Assembly: GCF_009827295.1 (NCBI RefSeq)
Contig: NZ_WTYD01000001.1
Location: 1-64,000 of the forward strand
DNA: 64,000 nt
Origin: Qipengyuania pelagi
GTDB taxonomy: Bacteria; Pseudomonadota; Alphaproteobacteria; Sphingomonadales; Sphingomonadaceae
Direction: 5' to 3'
Position 1 is the first letter of the stretch; each line of letters begins with the position of its first letter. A program made the translations under genes and the position numbers. This document shows positions 28,054-39,420 of this stretch, in pieces. The notes below the pieces were generated by a model, which was not told where the DNA came from, did no database searches, and saw only the letters and a program-made list of their open reading frames with translations.

Positions 28054-29043
28054 ATGAGCCGTATCGTCCGTATCCACGAATATGGCGACGCCAACGTCCT
28101 CAAAATTGAAGATGTGGCAGTACCCGCGCCCGCGGCCGACGAGGTGCAGATCGCGGTGAAGGCGATTGGCATAAACCGCGCCGAGGTAATGTTCCGCAAC
28201 CATGCCTACCTTCAGGAAGCCGAGTTCCCGAGCCGCCTTGGCTATGAGGCTGCCGGCACTGTCGTTACGGTCGGCGCGGACGTGACCGGGTTTGCGGAAG
28301 GCGAAGCCGTCAGCGTCATCCCCCCGCTCGATATCGCTCGCTGGGGGACTTATGGCGAGGTCGCCAACGTGCCCGCCCGCCTCGTCGTCAAGCATCCGGC
28401 GGCGCTATCGTTCGAGGAAGCGGCGGCCGTATGGATGCAGTATGTCACCGCCTGGGGTGCGCTGGTGGAGCAGGCGAAACTCGGCGAGGGCGATTTCGTC
28501 ATCGTCACAGCTGCTTCCAGCAGCGTCGGCCTTGCTGCCTTCCAGATTGCGCGGATGGTCGGCGCGACGGTAATCGCGACGACGCGTACCGGCGCCAAGC
28601 GCCAGGCCCTGATCGATGCCGGCGCACATCATGTCGTCGCGACCGAGGAAGAGGACCTGGTAGCGAGGGTGATGGAGATAACCGATGGTCAGGGTGCGCG
28701 CGTGGTGCTCGATCCGGTCGGAGGACCGTCGTTCGAGCCACTGACCGAGAGCATGGCACGCGGCGGCATCCTGCTCCAATATGGCGCGCTCAGCGACGAG
28801 CCGACGCCGTTCCCGTTGTTCTCCGTGCTGGGCAAGAGCCTCACGCTCAAGGGGTATCTCTACAGCGAGATCGTCTCGGACGATGCCGCCCTCGATCGCG
28901 CCAAGGCGTTCATCGTGGCGGGTCTGGAATCGGGCGCGCTCAAGCCGCGGATCGCGCGCACCTTCCCGCTCGACGCCATCCAGGACGCGCACCGCTTCCT
29001 TGAATCGAACGACCAGATCGGCAAGGTCGTCGTTACGGTCTGA
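28054..29043 (+). CDS. NADPH:quinone-reductase-like zinc-independent dehydrogenase
   Basis: 329 aa medium-chain dehydrogenase without the zinc ligands. It has the quinone-reductase pattern (INRAEVMFRNHAYLQEAEFP, SRLGYEAAGTVVTVG) and the nucleotide motif VTAASSSVGLAAFQIARMVG in place of AGxGGVG. The C-terminal segment ENDQIGKVVVTV-like (LESNDQIGKVVVTV) is typical. It reduces quinones or alpha,beta-unsaturated carbonyls with NAD(P)H. It is controlled by the divergent TetR (inference) and is followed 69 bp later by frmA, so both may be transcribed together. Confidence 0.9.
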   Translation: MSRIVRIHEYGDANVLKIEDVAVPAPAADEVQIAVKAIGINRAEVMFRNHAYLQEAEFPSRLGYEAAGTVVTVGADVTGFAEGEAVSVIPPLDIARWGTYGEVANVPARLVVKHPAALSFEEAAAVWMQYVTAWGALVEQAKLGEGDFVIVTAASSSVGLAAFQIARMVGATVIATTRTGAKRQALIDAGAHHVVATEEEDLVARVMEITDGQGARVVLDPVGGPSFEPLTESMARGGILLQYGALSDEPTPFPLFSVLGKSLTLKGYLYSEIVSDDAALDRAKAFIVAGLESGALKPRIARTFPLDAIQDAHRFLESNDQIGKVVVTV

Positions 29044-29061
29044 CCGGCATAGCGGCGCTGA

Positions 29062-30222
<1,161 letters not shown>

Positions 30223-30268
30223 CCCACCGATCCGAAGCGGCGCGAAGCGCTCGGATCGACAACTCAGC

Positions 30269-30301
30269 CGTCATCATGGCCCGACCCCGGCCATGATGAC
30301 G
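30269..30301 (+). terminator. Strong hairpin after frmA
   Basis: Perfect 13-bp stem CGTCATCATGGCC / GGCCATGATGACG with a 7-base loop, 47 bp after the frmA stop. It lacks a T-run, so termination would be atypical. Confidence 0.5.
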
Positions 30302-30399
30302 CGCCCTCTGGCAAATGGGCAACGCGTCGCGATGCATTCATCTGCTACCCGACTGTGATGAACCACGGGCCCACGGGCGAATAAGGCAGGAAGACTGAA

Positions 30400-33060
30400 G
30401 TGAAGAGCAAGGATATTCACGCGACGACGCCGGCCACCGATCATAGGCATGCAGGGCCGCCCGATTGCGTGCAGGTTCGCGGCGCGCGCCAGAATAATCT
30501 CAAAAATATTGACGTCGATGTACCGCGCGACGCCTTCGTGGTGTTCACCGGCATATCGGGCTCGGGCAAGTCATCGCTCGCATTCGGCACCCTTTATGCC
30601 GAAGCCCAGCGACGTTATCTGGAATCGGTTGCGCCCTATGCCCGTCGCCTGATCGACCAGGCCGGCGTGCCGGAGGTCGACGCGATCGACGGTTTGCCGC
30701 CTGCGGTCGCGTTGCAGCAGCAGCGCGGCTCGGCCAACGCGCGATCCTCGGTCGGCAGCGTGACGACGATCTCCAGCCTGGTGCGGATGCTTTATTCCCG
30801 CGTCGGCGAATATCCGCGCCATCAACCCATGCTCTATGCGGAGGATTTCTCCCCCAACACGGTCGCCGGCGCCTGCCCGACCTGTCACGGCATCGGGCGC
30901 GTCTATGACGCGACCGAAGAGACCATGGTTCCTGACGACAGCCTCACCATTCGCGACCGGGCGATCGCCGCCTGGCCGACCGCCTGGCATGGCCAGAACC
31001 TGCGCGATATCCTCGTTTCGCTCGGCTATGACGTCGATACGCCGTGGCGCGACCTGCCGAAAAAGGATCGCGACTGGATCCTCTTCACTGAAGAGGCACC
31101 GACGGTGCCGGTCTATGCGGGCCTGACGCCCGCACAGACCCGGACGGCGCTCAAGCGCGGCATGGAGCCGAGCTACCAGGGCACCTTCACCGGCGCGCGC
31201 CGTTATGTGCTGGAAACCTTCGCCAACACTAAAAGCGCGCTGATGAAGAAGCGCGTCTCGCAATATATCATCGGCCGCGATTGCCCGACCTGCGACGGCA
31301 AGCGCCTGAAGCGCGAAGCCCTGTCCGTGAAGTTCGCGGGCCTTGACATTGCCGAGTTCGGCGACCTGACGGTGTTGAAACTCCGGGATTTGCTCACGCC
31401 CGTCGCGCATGGCGAATACGGGGGCGCCGCGGCGGTCCCGAAGGGCCATGTCCTCGGCAAGGCGGCCCGCGATGCGGCGGTCGAACGGCGAGTCGCGGCA
31501 GGAGGTTCGGCGCACAAGGCTGCGCCCGACGTACGCCGCACGCCCAATCTCTCCGACGAGAAGCGGGTCGCCGCCCAACGCCTTGCCTGCGAATTGATCG
31601 AGCGGCTGGATCCGCTGATCGATCTTGGCCTTGGCTACATTTCGCTCGACCGCAGCACGCCGACGCTCTCCTCCGGAGAGCTGCAGCGCTTGCGGCTTGC
31701 CACGCAATTGTCGTCACAGCTTTTCGGCGTGGTCTATGTGCTTGACGAGCCTTCGGCAGGGTTGCACCCGGCAGATGGCGAAGCCTTGCTCACCATCCTC
31801 GAGCGTCTCAAGGCGGCGGGTAACTCCCTGTTCGTCGTCGAACATGATCTCGACGTGATCCGCCGCGCGGAATGGCTTGTCGATGTCGGGCCAGGAGCCG
31901 GGGAAAAGGGCGGTGAAGTCCTCTACAGCGGGCCGATAGAGGGGCTTGCCGACGTCGAGACTTCGATCACCCGCCGCTACCTGTTCGCAGAGCCGCTCCG
32001 CAGTGAGCGCACACCGCGCGATCCCAAGGCATGGCTACGCTTGGAAGGGATCAGGCGGAACAATCTCCATGGTCTCGACGTAAAGTTTCCCATCGGCTGC
32101 TTCACCGCTGTCACCGGCGTCTCGGGATCGGGCAAATCCAGTCTTGTCAGTCAGGCGCTGCCCGAGCTCGTCACGGAACACCTCGGCGGCTCCCCCGTGG
32201 CCGAGGAGGAGGCTATCGATCCGCTGCTCGATGTTGCGCAGAACGACACTGAAGGACGCATTGTCGCAGGCATGGAGCATGTTCGCAGGCTGGTGCGGGT
32301 CGATCAGAAACCGATCGGTCGCACGCCGCGCTCGAACCTGGCCACCTACAGCGGCATGTTCGACCATGTGCGACGGATCTTCGCTGATACGCCGCTCGCC
32401 CGCCGGCGGCACTACAGCCCGGGAAGGTTCTCGTTCAACGTTGCGCAAGGCCGCTGCCCTGTGTGCGAGGGCGAGGGATACGTCATGGTGGAGCTGCTGT
32501 TCCTGCCGAGCGTTTTTGCCCCGTGCTCGACCTGTCATGGCTCTCGCTACAACCCGCAAACGCTCGAAGTCGAATGGAACGGGCGCAATATCGCCCAGGT
32601 GCTCGAACTGACGGTCGACGATGCGTGCGATTTCTTCGCTGGCGAGGCATCTGTGATGCGCTCCCTCGATGTGTTGCGAGAGATCGGTCTTGGCTATCTG
32701 AGGCTCGGTCAGCCGGCGACCGAGCTGTCTGGGGGGGAGGCGCAGCGCATCAAGCTGGCGACTGAACTGCAACGCGCTCAACGCGGCAACACCATCTACA
32801 TCCTCGACGAGCCAACTTCGGGGCTTCATCCCTCCGACAGCGACCGGCTGATGCAACACCTGCAGGGCCTCGTAGACGCCGGCAATACCGTCGTGGTCGT
32901 CGAACATGACATGCGCGCCATCACACAGGTGGACTGGATCATCGACCTTGGACCGGGGGCCGGGGAAGATGGGGGCCGTATCGTTGCCAGCGGCGTCCCT
33001 GACGTCGTTGCGGAAGCGGAAGGCAGCCTCACCGCCCGCTATCTCAAGGCGGCGCTGTAG
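30400..33060 (+). CDS. UvrA-family excinuclease ATPase, UvrA2-like
   Basis: 886 aa, shorter than housekeeping UvrA (~950). The first ABC module has Walker [16 protein letters not shown] and the signature [15 protein letters not shown] (canonical UvrA has LSGGE). The second has [14 protein letters not shown] and [15 protein letters not shown]. Zinc-finger cysteines are at [18 protein letters not shown] and CPVCEGEG...CSTCHGS. The size and the replacement of the UvrB-binding part fit the UvrA2 class found in stress-tolerant bacteria and antibiotic producers, which tolerate DNA-binding or crosslinking agents. It stands as a single gene among detoxification genes, suggesting protection against DNA damage by electrophiles (inference). 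Confidence 0.9.
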   Translation: MKSKDIHATTPATDHRHAGPPDCVQVRGARQNNLKNIDVDVPRDAFVVFTGISGSGKSSLAFGTLYAEAQRRYLESVAPYARRLIDQAGVPEVDAIDGLPPAVALQQQRGSANARSSVGSVTTISSLVRMLYSRVGEYPRHQPMLYAEDFSPNTVAGACPTCHGIGRVYDATEETMVPDDSLTIRDRAIAAWPTAWHGQNLRDILVSLGYDVDTPWRDLPKKDRDWILFTEEAPTVPVYAGLTPAQTRTALKRGMEPSYQGTFTGARRYVLETFANTKSALMKKRVSQYIIGRDCPTCDGKRLKREALSVKFAGLDIAEFGDLTVLKLRDLLTPVAHGEYGGAAAVPKGHVLGKAARDAAVERRVAAGGSAHKAAPDVRRTPNLSDEKRVAAQRLACELIERLDPLIDLGLGYISLDRSTPTLSSGELQRLRLATQLSSQLFGVVYVLDEPSAGLHPADGEALLTILERLKAAGNSLFVVEHDLDVIRRAEWLVDVGPGAGEKGGEVLYSGPIEGLADVETSITRRYLFAEPLRSERTPRDPKAWLRLEGIRRNNLHGLDVKFPIGCFTAVTGVSGSGKSSLVSQALPELVTEHLGGSPVAEEEAIDPLLDVAQNDTEGRIVAGMEHVRRLVRVDQKPIGRTPRSNLATYSGMFDHVRRIFADTPLARRRHYSPGRFSFNVAQGRCPVCEGEGYVMVELLFLPSVFAPCSTCHGSRYNPQTLEVEWNGRNIAQVLELTVDDACDFFAGEASVMRSLDVLREIGLGYLRLGQPATELSGGEAQRIKLATELQRAQRGNTIYILDEPTSGLHPSDSDRLMQHLQGLVDAGNTVVVVEHDMRAITQVDWIIDLGPGAGEDGGRIVASGVPDVVAEAEGSLTARYLKAAL

Positions 33061-33217
33061 GTCGTAAATCTGGTCGAAGGCACGTCGATCAGGTGCACCT
33101 CAAACCCACGCTGGAATGGGTCTTTTCTGGATGCGAGAGCCGGCGAGGTGTCACCGCGGATTGACGCGGCTCAGGGTTCGATTGCCCGTGAGGTGGGCCA
33201 TGTTCGTGTGATACGCG

Positions 33218-33254
33218 GCGTGGCGGACGGCCAATCGCTGGCCATCCGCCACGC
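33218..33254. terminator. Hairpin between converging uvrA2 and DJ-1 genes
   Basis: Stem GCGTGGCGGA / TCCGCCACGC with an inner GGCC / GGCC pairing and short loop, between two converging genes (stops at 33,060 and 33,317). No clear T-run. Confidence 0.5.
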
Positions 33255-33316
33255 TTGCTTTGTGCAGACCTTATCCATGGAGATGGCCCTCACGTGGTTC
33301 GTCGAAACGCCCCGTC

Positions 33317-33862
33317 TTAATTCCCTGCTGCGATTTCCTCGACGAGTTTGGCACAAAAGGCGGGCAAATCATCGGGATCGCGGCTGGTAACAAGCCCGTT
33401 GTCGACCACGACTTCCTCATCGGTCCATGTACCGCCGGCGTTCTCGATATCGACCTTCAGCGTCGGGTAGGACGTCAAGGTGCGACCCTTGAGCACGTCC
33501 GCCTCGATCAATGTCCAGGGTGCATGGCATATAGCCGCGACAGGTTTTTTCTGATCGAAGAAAGCCCGGATGAAACCGATTGCCTCGTCGCTGCCGCGCA
33601 GCTTGTCGGCACCGACGGTCCCTCCGGGCACGACAAGTCCGTCGAAATCGTCGGCTTTGACATCGGAAAACGTCTTGTCGATAGTATAGCTGCCGCCCTC
33701 GTCAAGATCGCCATTGACTGTGCGAGCCTTGCCCGGTTCAAAACTGACCACGGTCACTTTGCCACCAGCGTCCTCGACAGCTTGCTTGGGCTTCGAGAAT
33801 TCTGGTTCTTCCGTCCCGCGGGGTGCGATCAGAATGGCAACTGATTTGCCTTCCAAAGTCAT
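33317..33862 (-). CDS. DJ-1/PfpI-family protein, first copy
   Basis: 181 aa with the PfpI fold. The nucleophile elbow is AAICHAPWTLIEAD (Cys in the usual place, followed by His), and the conserved acid is the Glu in AILIAPRGTEEPEF. Family members act as glyoxalase III, protein deglycase or chaperone-like hydrolases against methylglyoxal and heat. It is about 30 bp downstream of fdhA on the same strand, so probably in one transcript with it. Preceded by GGAA-type ribosome site. Confidence 0.9.
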   Translation of the reverse strand: MTLEGKSVAILIAPRGTEEPEFSKPKQAVEDAGGKVTVVSFEPGKARTVNGDLDEGGSYTIDKTFSDVKADDFDGLVVPGGTVGADKLRGSDEAIGFIRAFFDQKKPVAAICHAPWTLIEADVLKGRTLTSYPTLKVDIENAGGTWTDEEVVVDNGLVTSRDPDDLPAFCAKLVEEIAAGN

Positions 33863-33893
33863 GGTTTATTTCCTGTTCCGTCGAGGATTTAGG

Positions 33894-35033
33894 TCAGGTG
33901 CCCGGCTTCAGCACGACCTTGGTCCAACCAGCATCGCGCTCGTCGAAGTGCTTGTAGGCGTCTGGCGCCTGATCAAGCGGCAATCGGTGCGAGATGATTT
34001 GGGCGGGGTTGGCCCGGTCTTGCTCGATAAGCTTCATCAGTCGCCGGTTGTAGTGCTTTACGTTGCACTGGCCGGTGCCGATCTTCTGGCCCTTGAACCA
34101 GAAGTCGCCGAAGTCGAAAGCGATCTTGCCTTCCTTCTGGAGATCGTCAGGCGCGTTCGGGTCTTCCGGAATGAATACGCCGACGACGCCGATCCCGCCG
34201 GTGGCCTTCGTGCTTTTGACGAGGCAGTTCATCGTGTAATTGCTGCGCTCCTTGCCGTGGCGATCGCAACACTGATACCCGACCGCCTCGACCCCCCGGT
34301 CGGTCCCGAGGCCGCCGGTCGCGTCAAGGATCTGCTGGGCGGGATCGCCCTTGCGCATGTCGATCGGAATAGCGCCCATCGCCTCGGCCAGTTTCAGGCG
34401 GTCATCGTGAGAATCCACCACGAAGATCTGAGAAGCACCACGAATTTCGGCTGAGTGCGCGGCCATCAAACCGACCGGACCGGCGCCGTAGATCGCGATG
34501 CTTTCGCCAGGCAGGAAACCTGACAGTTCGACGCCATGCCAACCCGTCGGGAAGATGTCGGAGAGCATGACATAGTCATCCTCCTTCTCCTCAGCGTCCT
34601 CAGGCAGCTTCAGACAATTGAAGTCCGCATAAGGAACGCGCATCAATTCGGCCTGACCACCTTGCCACGGACCCATCTCGGCAAAGCCATATGCTGCGCC
34701 GGCGGTGCCAGGGTTGGTCGTGAGGCAAAAACCCGTCAAACCGCGTTCGCAATTCTCGCAGAAACCGCAACCGACGTTGAACGGCATACACACGCGATCG
34801 CCCTTCTTGATACGATCTACGGCAGAGCCGACCTCGATGACCTCGCCAAGGTTTTCGTGACCGAAGACCCTGCCCTTCTCGAAGCTGGTACGGCCCTCAT
34901 ACATGTGCAGGTCCGACCCGCAGATATTGGTCGTGGTCAGCCGGATGATAACATCGGTCTGCTTTTCGATCTTGGGATCATCGATGGTATTGACGGAAAC
35001 ATCTTTGGGCCCGTTGTATACGACAGCTTTCAC
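33894..35033 (-). CDS. fdhA: Glutathione-independent formaldehyde dehydrogenase
   Basis: 379 aa. Zinc ligands are visible in TNICGSDLHMYEG (Cys) and FGHENLGEVIEVG (His-Glu), and structural-zinc cysteines in CGFCENCERGLTGFC. The segment YGFAEMGPWQGGQAELMRVPYAD and the NAD motif IYGAGPVGLMAAHSA are typical of FdhA, which keeps NAD bound and disproportionates formaldehyde. Residues VEAVGYQCCDRHGKER also match. It is the fourth aldehyde- or quinone-linked dehydrogenase in the island. It likely forms an operon with the downstream DJ-1 gene. Confidence 0.94.
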   Translation of the reverse strand: MKAVVYNGPKDVSVNTIDDPKIEKQTDVIIRLTTTNICGSDLHMYEGRTSFEKGRVFGHENLGEVIEVGSAVDRIKKGDRVCMPFNVGCGFCENCERGLTGFCLTTNPGTAGAAYGFAEMGPWQGGQAELMRVPYADFNCLKLPEDAEEKEDDYVMLSDIFPTGWHGVELSGFLPGESIAIYGAGPVGLMAAHSAEIRGASQIFVVDSHDDRLKLAEAMGAIPIDMRKGDPAQQILDATGGLGTDRGVEAVGYQCCDRHGKERSNYTMNCLVKSTKATGGIGVVGVFIPEDPNAPDDLQKEGKIAFDFGDFWFKGQKIGTGQCNVKHYNRRLMKLIEQDRANPAQIISHRLPLDQAPDAYKHFDERDAGWTKVVLKPGT

Positions 35034-35486
35034 GGATCTTTTCCTTTCGCAGCTCTTCTCAACGCGTCATCAAAGCGAGAGCGTGGTCATGATCCGGTCC
35101 ATCGGAACTGCGGAGGACATGGCACCCTTCGAATTGATCTCAGTTCTTGAACCTTCTGCCGCCTGAGAGGTTCCTTCGCGTTAGGGTCATCCTGGGTCGA
35201 TAAACGGCGGCATTTTGAATAACTTGGTCAGAACGCCCGAATAACGCGCCGAATTGATGTGCGCAAGAATCAGCCGCAGACCAATGGTGCCGTCCGTCGC
35301 GACACATTAACGGCGCCTTATCATTTAATGCAGAGGTGTGATGAGCTCAAAAGACAAGGCCATCCGCTATCGCGGATGGCCTGTCGTATTGATTTATTCA
35401 ATTCCCGGTTTGGTCGGGCCGTCCATTCAGGATGGAAACACGAGCCTTAATCTGCGGTCAGCCGGCAGCTTGGGCCGCCCGCTCCG
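35034..35486. other. Gene-free stretch containing a terminator hairpin
   Basis: No credible protein in either strand. The only structured element is the hairpin at 35,358-35,381. Confidence 0.5.
35358..35381 (-). terminator. Terminator for the ABM monooxygenase gene
   Basis: Perfect 10-bp stem GGCCATCCGC / GCGGATGGCC with a TATC loop. On the minus strand it is followed by TTGTCTTTTG. It lies 105 bp after the stop of the gene ending at 35,487. Confidence 0.65.
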
Positions 35487-35780
35487 CTATTTCGCGGCCA
35501 GCAGGGTGAACTTGTGAATCTGCGGCGGTTCAGAGAACAGTTCCTCTGCCTTCTCCATCAGTGCGGCGGCAACCTTGCCGTCAAGATGAGCCTGCCGATC
35601 CTCCTCGGTGTCGAACGTATCGAAAATCGCGTACGCACCGGGACCTTCCTCGATCGCGTACCAGGTCAGAGTGCCCGGCTCAGCTTGAACGAGCGGCAAT
35701 GCCGAGGTCAGGAAATCGGCGACATCGCGCTCTTTTCCGGGCTTGGCCTTCAGCGGTACATACAGGGCTAGTTTGGGCAT
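35487..35780 (-). CDS. Antibiotic-biosynthesis-monooxygenase (ABM) domain protein, quinol-monooxygenase-like
   Basis: 97 aa, a single ABM domain: LYVPLKAKPGKERDVADFLT, then GTLTWYAIEEGPGAYAIFDT and DRQAHLDGKVAAAL. Related proteins (YgiN type) oxidise quinols without a cofactor, or degrade polyketide rings. It lies at the 3' end of the minus-strand detoxification cluster, 111 bp after an SDR gene, and is followed by a terminator. The substrate is unknown. Confidence 0.85.
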   Translation of the reverse strand: MPKLALYVPLKAKPGKERDVADFLTSALPLVQAEPGTLTWYAIEEGPGAYAIFDTFDTEEDRQAHLDGKVAAALMEKAEELFSEPPQIHKFTLLAAK

Positions 35781-35891
35781 AATTGACTCCTCAAGTGAAA
35801 CGGACAGATATTATTCGGCAACTTAACGGACGAGCGGGCCGGTACGTTCCCCATGAGGCGGAGCGCACGCGGCCCCGCCTCCCGGTCGAAA

Positions 35892-36632
35892 TCAGAACTC
35901 CTGTGCGGTCGGCCGGATGACGATCGCGTTGACGTCGACGTCATCAGGTTGTTCGACAGCGAACGCGATAGCACGCGCCACCGATGCCGCCGGAATGGCC
36001 TGCTTGTAGAAGTCCAGCACCGTCTCGGCAGCCGTGCCGGATGTCGTGAACTTCAGATCGCTTTCGACAGCTCCAGGCTCGATTGACGTGACCCGGACTT
36101 TTTCCCCCACCTCGTGGCGCAAGCCTTCGCTGATCGCGCTGACGGCAAACTTGGTGCCGGAGTAGACCGTGCCGCCCGGTGCGAAGACCTTGATACCCGC
36201 AACCGAGCTCAGGTTGATGATGTGACCGCTGCCCTGCTCGAGAAAACCGGGAAGGGCCGCCGCGATGCCGTAGAGCGTACCCTTCAGATTGACGTCGATC
36301 ATCTGGTCCCACTCGTCGGTGTTGACCTCGGCCATCGGACGGATCGGCATCAGCCCGGCGTTGTTGATCAGCACGTCGAGGCGGCCGAAGTCGGCAATGA
36401 TTGCGGCGACGACAGACTGGACCGCCGATTTGTCGGTCACGTCCAGCGCGTAGCTACGTGCCGTGCCACCGTTTGCGGCGATGTCCGCGACGACCTCGTC
36501 GAGCCTGTCCTTGCGCCGCGCGGCGATGGCCACCTTCGCGCCGCGTTCCGCGAGAAGACGCGCTGTTTCCGCGCCGATGCCGCTGCTGCCGCCGGTAATG
36601 AGAACGACCTTGCCTTCGATACCCTTTGTCAT
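35892..36632 (-). CDS. Short-chain dehydrogenase/reductase
   Basis: 246 aa classical SDR. The cofactor motif is VLITGGSSGIGAETARLLAE, followed by Arg in AAIAARRKDRL, which favours NADPH. NNAGLMP is the structural motif. The catalytic Ser and Tyr-x-x-x-Lys are in NLSSVAGIKVFAPGGTVYSG TKFAVSA. It reduces a ketone or aldehyde of unknown identity, and is close to the YdfG/clavulanate-dehydrogenase-like branch. It sits between the MRJP-type gene and the ABM gene on the same strand. Confidence 0.92.
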   Translation of the reverse strand: MTKGIEGKVVLITGGSSGIGAETARLLAERGAKVAIAARRKDRLDEVVADIAANGGTARSYALDVTDKSAVQSVVAAIIADFGRLDVLINNAGLMPIRPMAEVNTDEWDQMIDVNLKGTLYGIAAALPGFLEQGSGHIINLSSVAGIKVFAPGGTVYSGTKFAVSAISEGLRHEVGEKVRVTSIEPGAVESDLKFTTSGTAAETVLDFYKQAIPAASVARAIAFAVEQPDDVDVNAIVIRPTAQEF

Positions 36633-36708
36633 GTCTGTATTCCTTCAAGTCAGTTGTTGATTTTTCGCCGGATCGCGGCTCCGCGCGAGCCTGCCCGGCC
36701 TGATGGGA

Positions 36709-37860
36709 TCACTGTGATCGCAAGAGAACGGGCCCGGCGCCCACCCGGATGCGGAGCAGCTCGTAAGGCTTACGGCGTAAATCCCGTCCGCCGTGAAAGC
36801 CGGGCTGGCGGTGGAGCTGGTTGGCAGTGAAGTAGAGATAGCCGTCGGTGCCGATCGACAGCGTGTCGGGCCAGCTGATGCGGGGGTCGCTGACCACCGT
36901 CGTCCAGCGGCCCTGGTTGAGTACGCGGATTGCGTTGTTCTCGTAATCGCCGGCGAACACGCGGCCCTTGTCGTCCTCGGCAATCCCGTCCGAAGCGCCT
37001 TTGCGCCCCAGGCTGCGTACCGCGCGGGCCAGTTCCTCCTCGGTCACCGCAGGATCGCGCAGCAACGCCGTGGGCACCGCGTGAAGCGTGCGGCCCGATA
37101 GCGGACCGTAATACAGCATGCTGCCGTCGGCGCTGAGCGCAATCGCGTCGCTCGCGATTGCTAGGGGCGTCGCGCGGCCGTCGACCGGACGGTTCATCAG
37201 CACCGCGCCGTCGACAACCGGGGTGAAGCCGGGCTCCGGATTGGTCGTCACATGGTTCGACAGGCGCCGGATCGCACGCCCGCTGGCAATATCGACGACG
37301 ATGATGCCGCCGATCCCCGCGTTGCTGCTGTCGGTGATGTAGGCGACGCCCTCGGCGCCCTGACGCAGATCGAAGCGCACGTCGTTGAGGTAGGTCGTGG
37401 GCAGCACCACGCTGGGCGGCAGGACGATCGTCTTCACCACCCGGTCGGTCGCAAGATCGATCGCCACCAGCTTTGCCCCGCCGGCCTGCGGCTGAAAAAA
37501 TTTAGGCGCGGCCGTGTCGAGCACCCAGAGGCGGTTGGCGCCATCGGCCACCACGCTCTGCACCGAGATGAAGTGCCCCGCCGGGTCGGCCGGATCGGGC
37601 CGGTTGGTCGCGGCGTCGGGATAGGGCACCGCCTTGCCGTCGACCAGCTCGGCAACCGTGAACGGCGCGTTGTCGCCCCATTGCGGGAAGTTGACGAAGA
37701 TGCGCCCGTTGGGGGCGACGGTCACGCCCGTCGGCATCGCGCCATCGAAAGTCGCGACCTGTTCGATTTGCGGCGCGGATGCACCCTCGCGGGTCGTCGC
37801 GCAGGCAGCGAGCGAGAGGGCAGCGCCAGCGGCCAGAAGCAGTTTGACGGAGATTTTCAT
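36709..37860 (-). CDS. Major-royal-jelly/L-dopachrome-tautomerase-related lipoprotein
   Basis: 383 aa from the ATG at 37,860, which overlaps the preceding stop (ATGA); the longer open frame upstream is antisense noise. Signal sequence with lipobox LSLAAC (residues ~17-22), so it is likely membrane-anchored in the periplasm. The body is a beta-propeller: GVTVAPNGRIFVNFPQWGDN, WVLDTAAPKFF, TYLNDVRFDLRQG, YITDSSNAGIGGIIVVDIA and GASDGIAEDDKGRVFAGDYE are typical of the MRJP/yellow family. Bacterial members are annotated as L-dopachrome tautomerase-related; true activity is unproven. It is third of an overlapping operon with old yellow enzyme and glyoxalase genes. Confidence 0.88.
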   Translation of the reverse strand: MKISVKLLLAAGAALSLAACATTREGASAPQIEQVATFDGAMPTGVTVAPNGRIFVNFPQWGDNAPFTVAELVDGKAVPYPDAATNRPDPADPAGHFISVQSVVADGANRLWVLDTAAPKFFQPQAGGAKLVAIDLATDRVVKTIVLPPSVVLPTTYLNDVRFDLRQGAEGVAYITDSSNAGIGGIIVVDIASGRAIRRLSNHVTTNPEPGFTPVVDGAVLMNRPVDGRATPLAIASDAIALSADGSMLYYGPLSGRTLHAVPTALLRDPAVTEEELARAVRSLGRKGASDGIAEDDKGRVFAGDYENNAIRVLNQGRWTTVVSDPRISWPDTLSIGTDGYLYFTANQLHRQPGFHGGRDLRRKPYELLRIRVGAGPVLLRSQ

Positions 37861-38963
37861 GGTGTCATTTCCTTGAGGACGCGGCCCGCCTCGGGGGGCT
37901 CGGACCGGAGGTATTGCGGCGGCGCCTTTACCGATGCGCCAAGCGCGGCGGCGGCGTGCCAGGGCCAGCGCGGATCCCACAGCGCTGCGCGGGCTATCGC
38001 TATGGCGTCGGCATGCCCGTCTTCGAGGATGCGCTCCGCCTGGTGCGGATCGGTGATCATTCCGACCGCCACGACAGGCATGGCGACCGCGTCCTTGACC
38101 GACCGCGCCAGCGGCACCTGATAGCCGGGGCCGACAGGGATCTGCTGACGCGGGTCGAGGCCGCCGCCGGAGACGTGGATTGCCGAACAACCGCGCCGCT
38201 CCAGCTCCTGCGCGAACCTTGCGGTTTCCTCCGCCGTCCAGCCGCCTTCAACCCAGTCGGTACCGGAAACGCGGACGGTCACTGGGCGGTCGGCCGGAAA
38301 CGCTTCGCGCACGGCATCGAACACTTCGAGCGGGAACCGCATCCGGTTGTCGAGGCTGCCGCCGTAGTCGTCGCCGCGCCGGTTGGAGATCGGCGAAAGA
38401 AACTCGTGGAGCAGATAGCCATGCGCGGCGTGGATCTGGATGGCTTCGATGCCCAACCTGCCGGCGCGCCGGGCGGCATCCGCGAACGCCTCCCGGATGC
38501 GGGCAAGCCCTGACTCGTCCAGTTCGACAGGGGGATTGTCGTCCGGAGCGAAGGGAATGGCGCTGGGTGCCACGGTCTGCCAGCCATTCTCCGCATCGGG
38601 GGCGATCTGCGTTCCGCCGTGCCACGGCTTGGCGCAGCTCGCCTTGCGGCCGGCATGCGCCAGCTGGATAATCAGCGGCATGTCCGACCATCGGCGAACG
38701 CTTTCGAGCACGCCTCGCATCGCCGCTTCGGTCGGCTCGTCGTACAGGCCGACGTCGCCGTAGGTGATGCGCCCTTCCGGACTCACGGCAGTCGCCTCGA
38801 TCGTCAGCGCGCCCGCGCCCGACAGCGCCAACTGGCCGAGATGCATCCGGTGCCAGTCTGTCATCGCGCCGTCTTCGGCCGAATACTGGCACATCGGCGC
38901 GATGACGATGCGATTGGCGAGCCGGAGCCCAGCGACCTCGAGCGGTTCGAACAGGCGCGCCAT
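37857..38963 (-). CDS. Old yellow enzyme, NADH:flavin oxidoreductase (YqjM/NamA class)
   Basis: 368 aa from the ATG at 38,963, overlapping the glyoxalase stop (TGATG). FMN-binding and catalytic blocks are visible: NRIVIAPMCQYSAEDGAMTD (Cys26-type residue typical of YqjM), IIQLAHAGRKAS, and the His pair in IQIHAAHGYLLHEFLSPISN, followed by RRGDDYGGSLDNR. It reduces alpha,beta-unsaturated carbonyls and nitro compounds with NADPH. Members of this class typically respond to electrophile stress, which suits the operon (DJ-1, glyoxalase, MRJP). Confidence 0.94.
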   Translation of the reverse strand: MARLFEPLEVAGLRLANRIVIAPMCQYSAEDGAMTDWHRMHLGQLALSGAGALTIEATAVSPEGRITYGDVGLYDEPTEAAMRGVLESVRRWSDMPLIIQLAHAGRKASCAKPWHGGTQIAPDAENGWQTVAPSAIPFAPDDNPPVELDESGLARIREAFADAARRAGRLGIEAIQIHAAHGYLLHEFLSPISNRRGDDYGGSLDNRMRFPLEVFDAVREAFPADRPVTVRVSGTDWVEGGWTAEETARFAQELERRGCSAIHVSGGGLDPRQQIPVGPGYQVPLARSVKDAVAMPVVAVGMITDPHQAERILEDGHADAIAIARAALWDPRWPWHAAAALGASVKAPPQYLRSEPPEAGRVLKEMTP

Positions 38964-39418
38964 CACCAAGCGCCCGTGTTGGGCATGGAGGCCCAGGGTT
39001 CGGCCGGGGCCTTGTGTTCGCCCTTCTGGAGCAGTTCGATCGAAATCCCGTCCGGCGAGCGGACGAACGCCATGTGTCCGTCGCGCGGGGGGCGATTGAT
39101 CGTCACGCCGCCCGCCTGCAGCCGCGCGCACGTCTCGTAGATGTCGTCGACCCCGAAGGCGAGGTGGCCGAAGATTCGGCCCCCGGTATAAGTCGCCGCA
39201 GCGCTGCCGTCCTCGGGCGGCCAGTTGTACGTCAGCTCGACCTCGGCATCGCCCTGCTCGCTGTCGCCGCGGAAATCCTCGTCGGCGGCAAGGTAGATCA
39301 GCGTGTAACGCCCGGCCTGGTTCTCCATGCGCCGGGTCTCCTTGAGACCCAGCAGCGTGAAGAACCGGATCGCCGCCTCGGGATCGGCGACGCGGATCAA
39401 GGTGTGAAGATAGCGCAT
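38963..39418 (-). CDS. VOC/glyoxalase-I-like protein
   Basis: 151 aa. Two beta-alpha-beta-beta-beta modules with metal-ligand positions: [20 protein letters not shown] (His), [38 protein letters not shown] (His) and [14 protein letters not shown] (Glu). This is the ligand set H-E-H-E of lactoylglutathione lyase. It is predicted to isomerise the glutathione hemithioacetal of methylglyoxal. It starts 2 bp after the DJ-1 gene and overlaps the old yellow enzyme gene. Confidence 0.9.
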   Translation of the reverse strand: MRYLHTLIRVADPEAAIRFFTLLGLKETRRMENQAGRYTLIYLAADEDFRGDSEQGDAEVELTYNWPPEDGSAAATYTGGRIFGHLAFGVDDIYETCARLQAGGVTINRPPRDGHMAFVRSPDGISIELLQKGEHKAPAEPWASMPNTGAW

Positions 39419-39420
39419 GG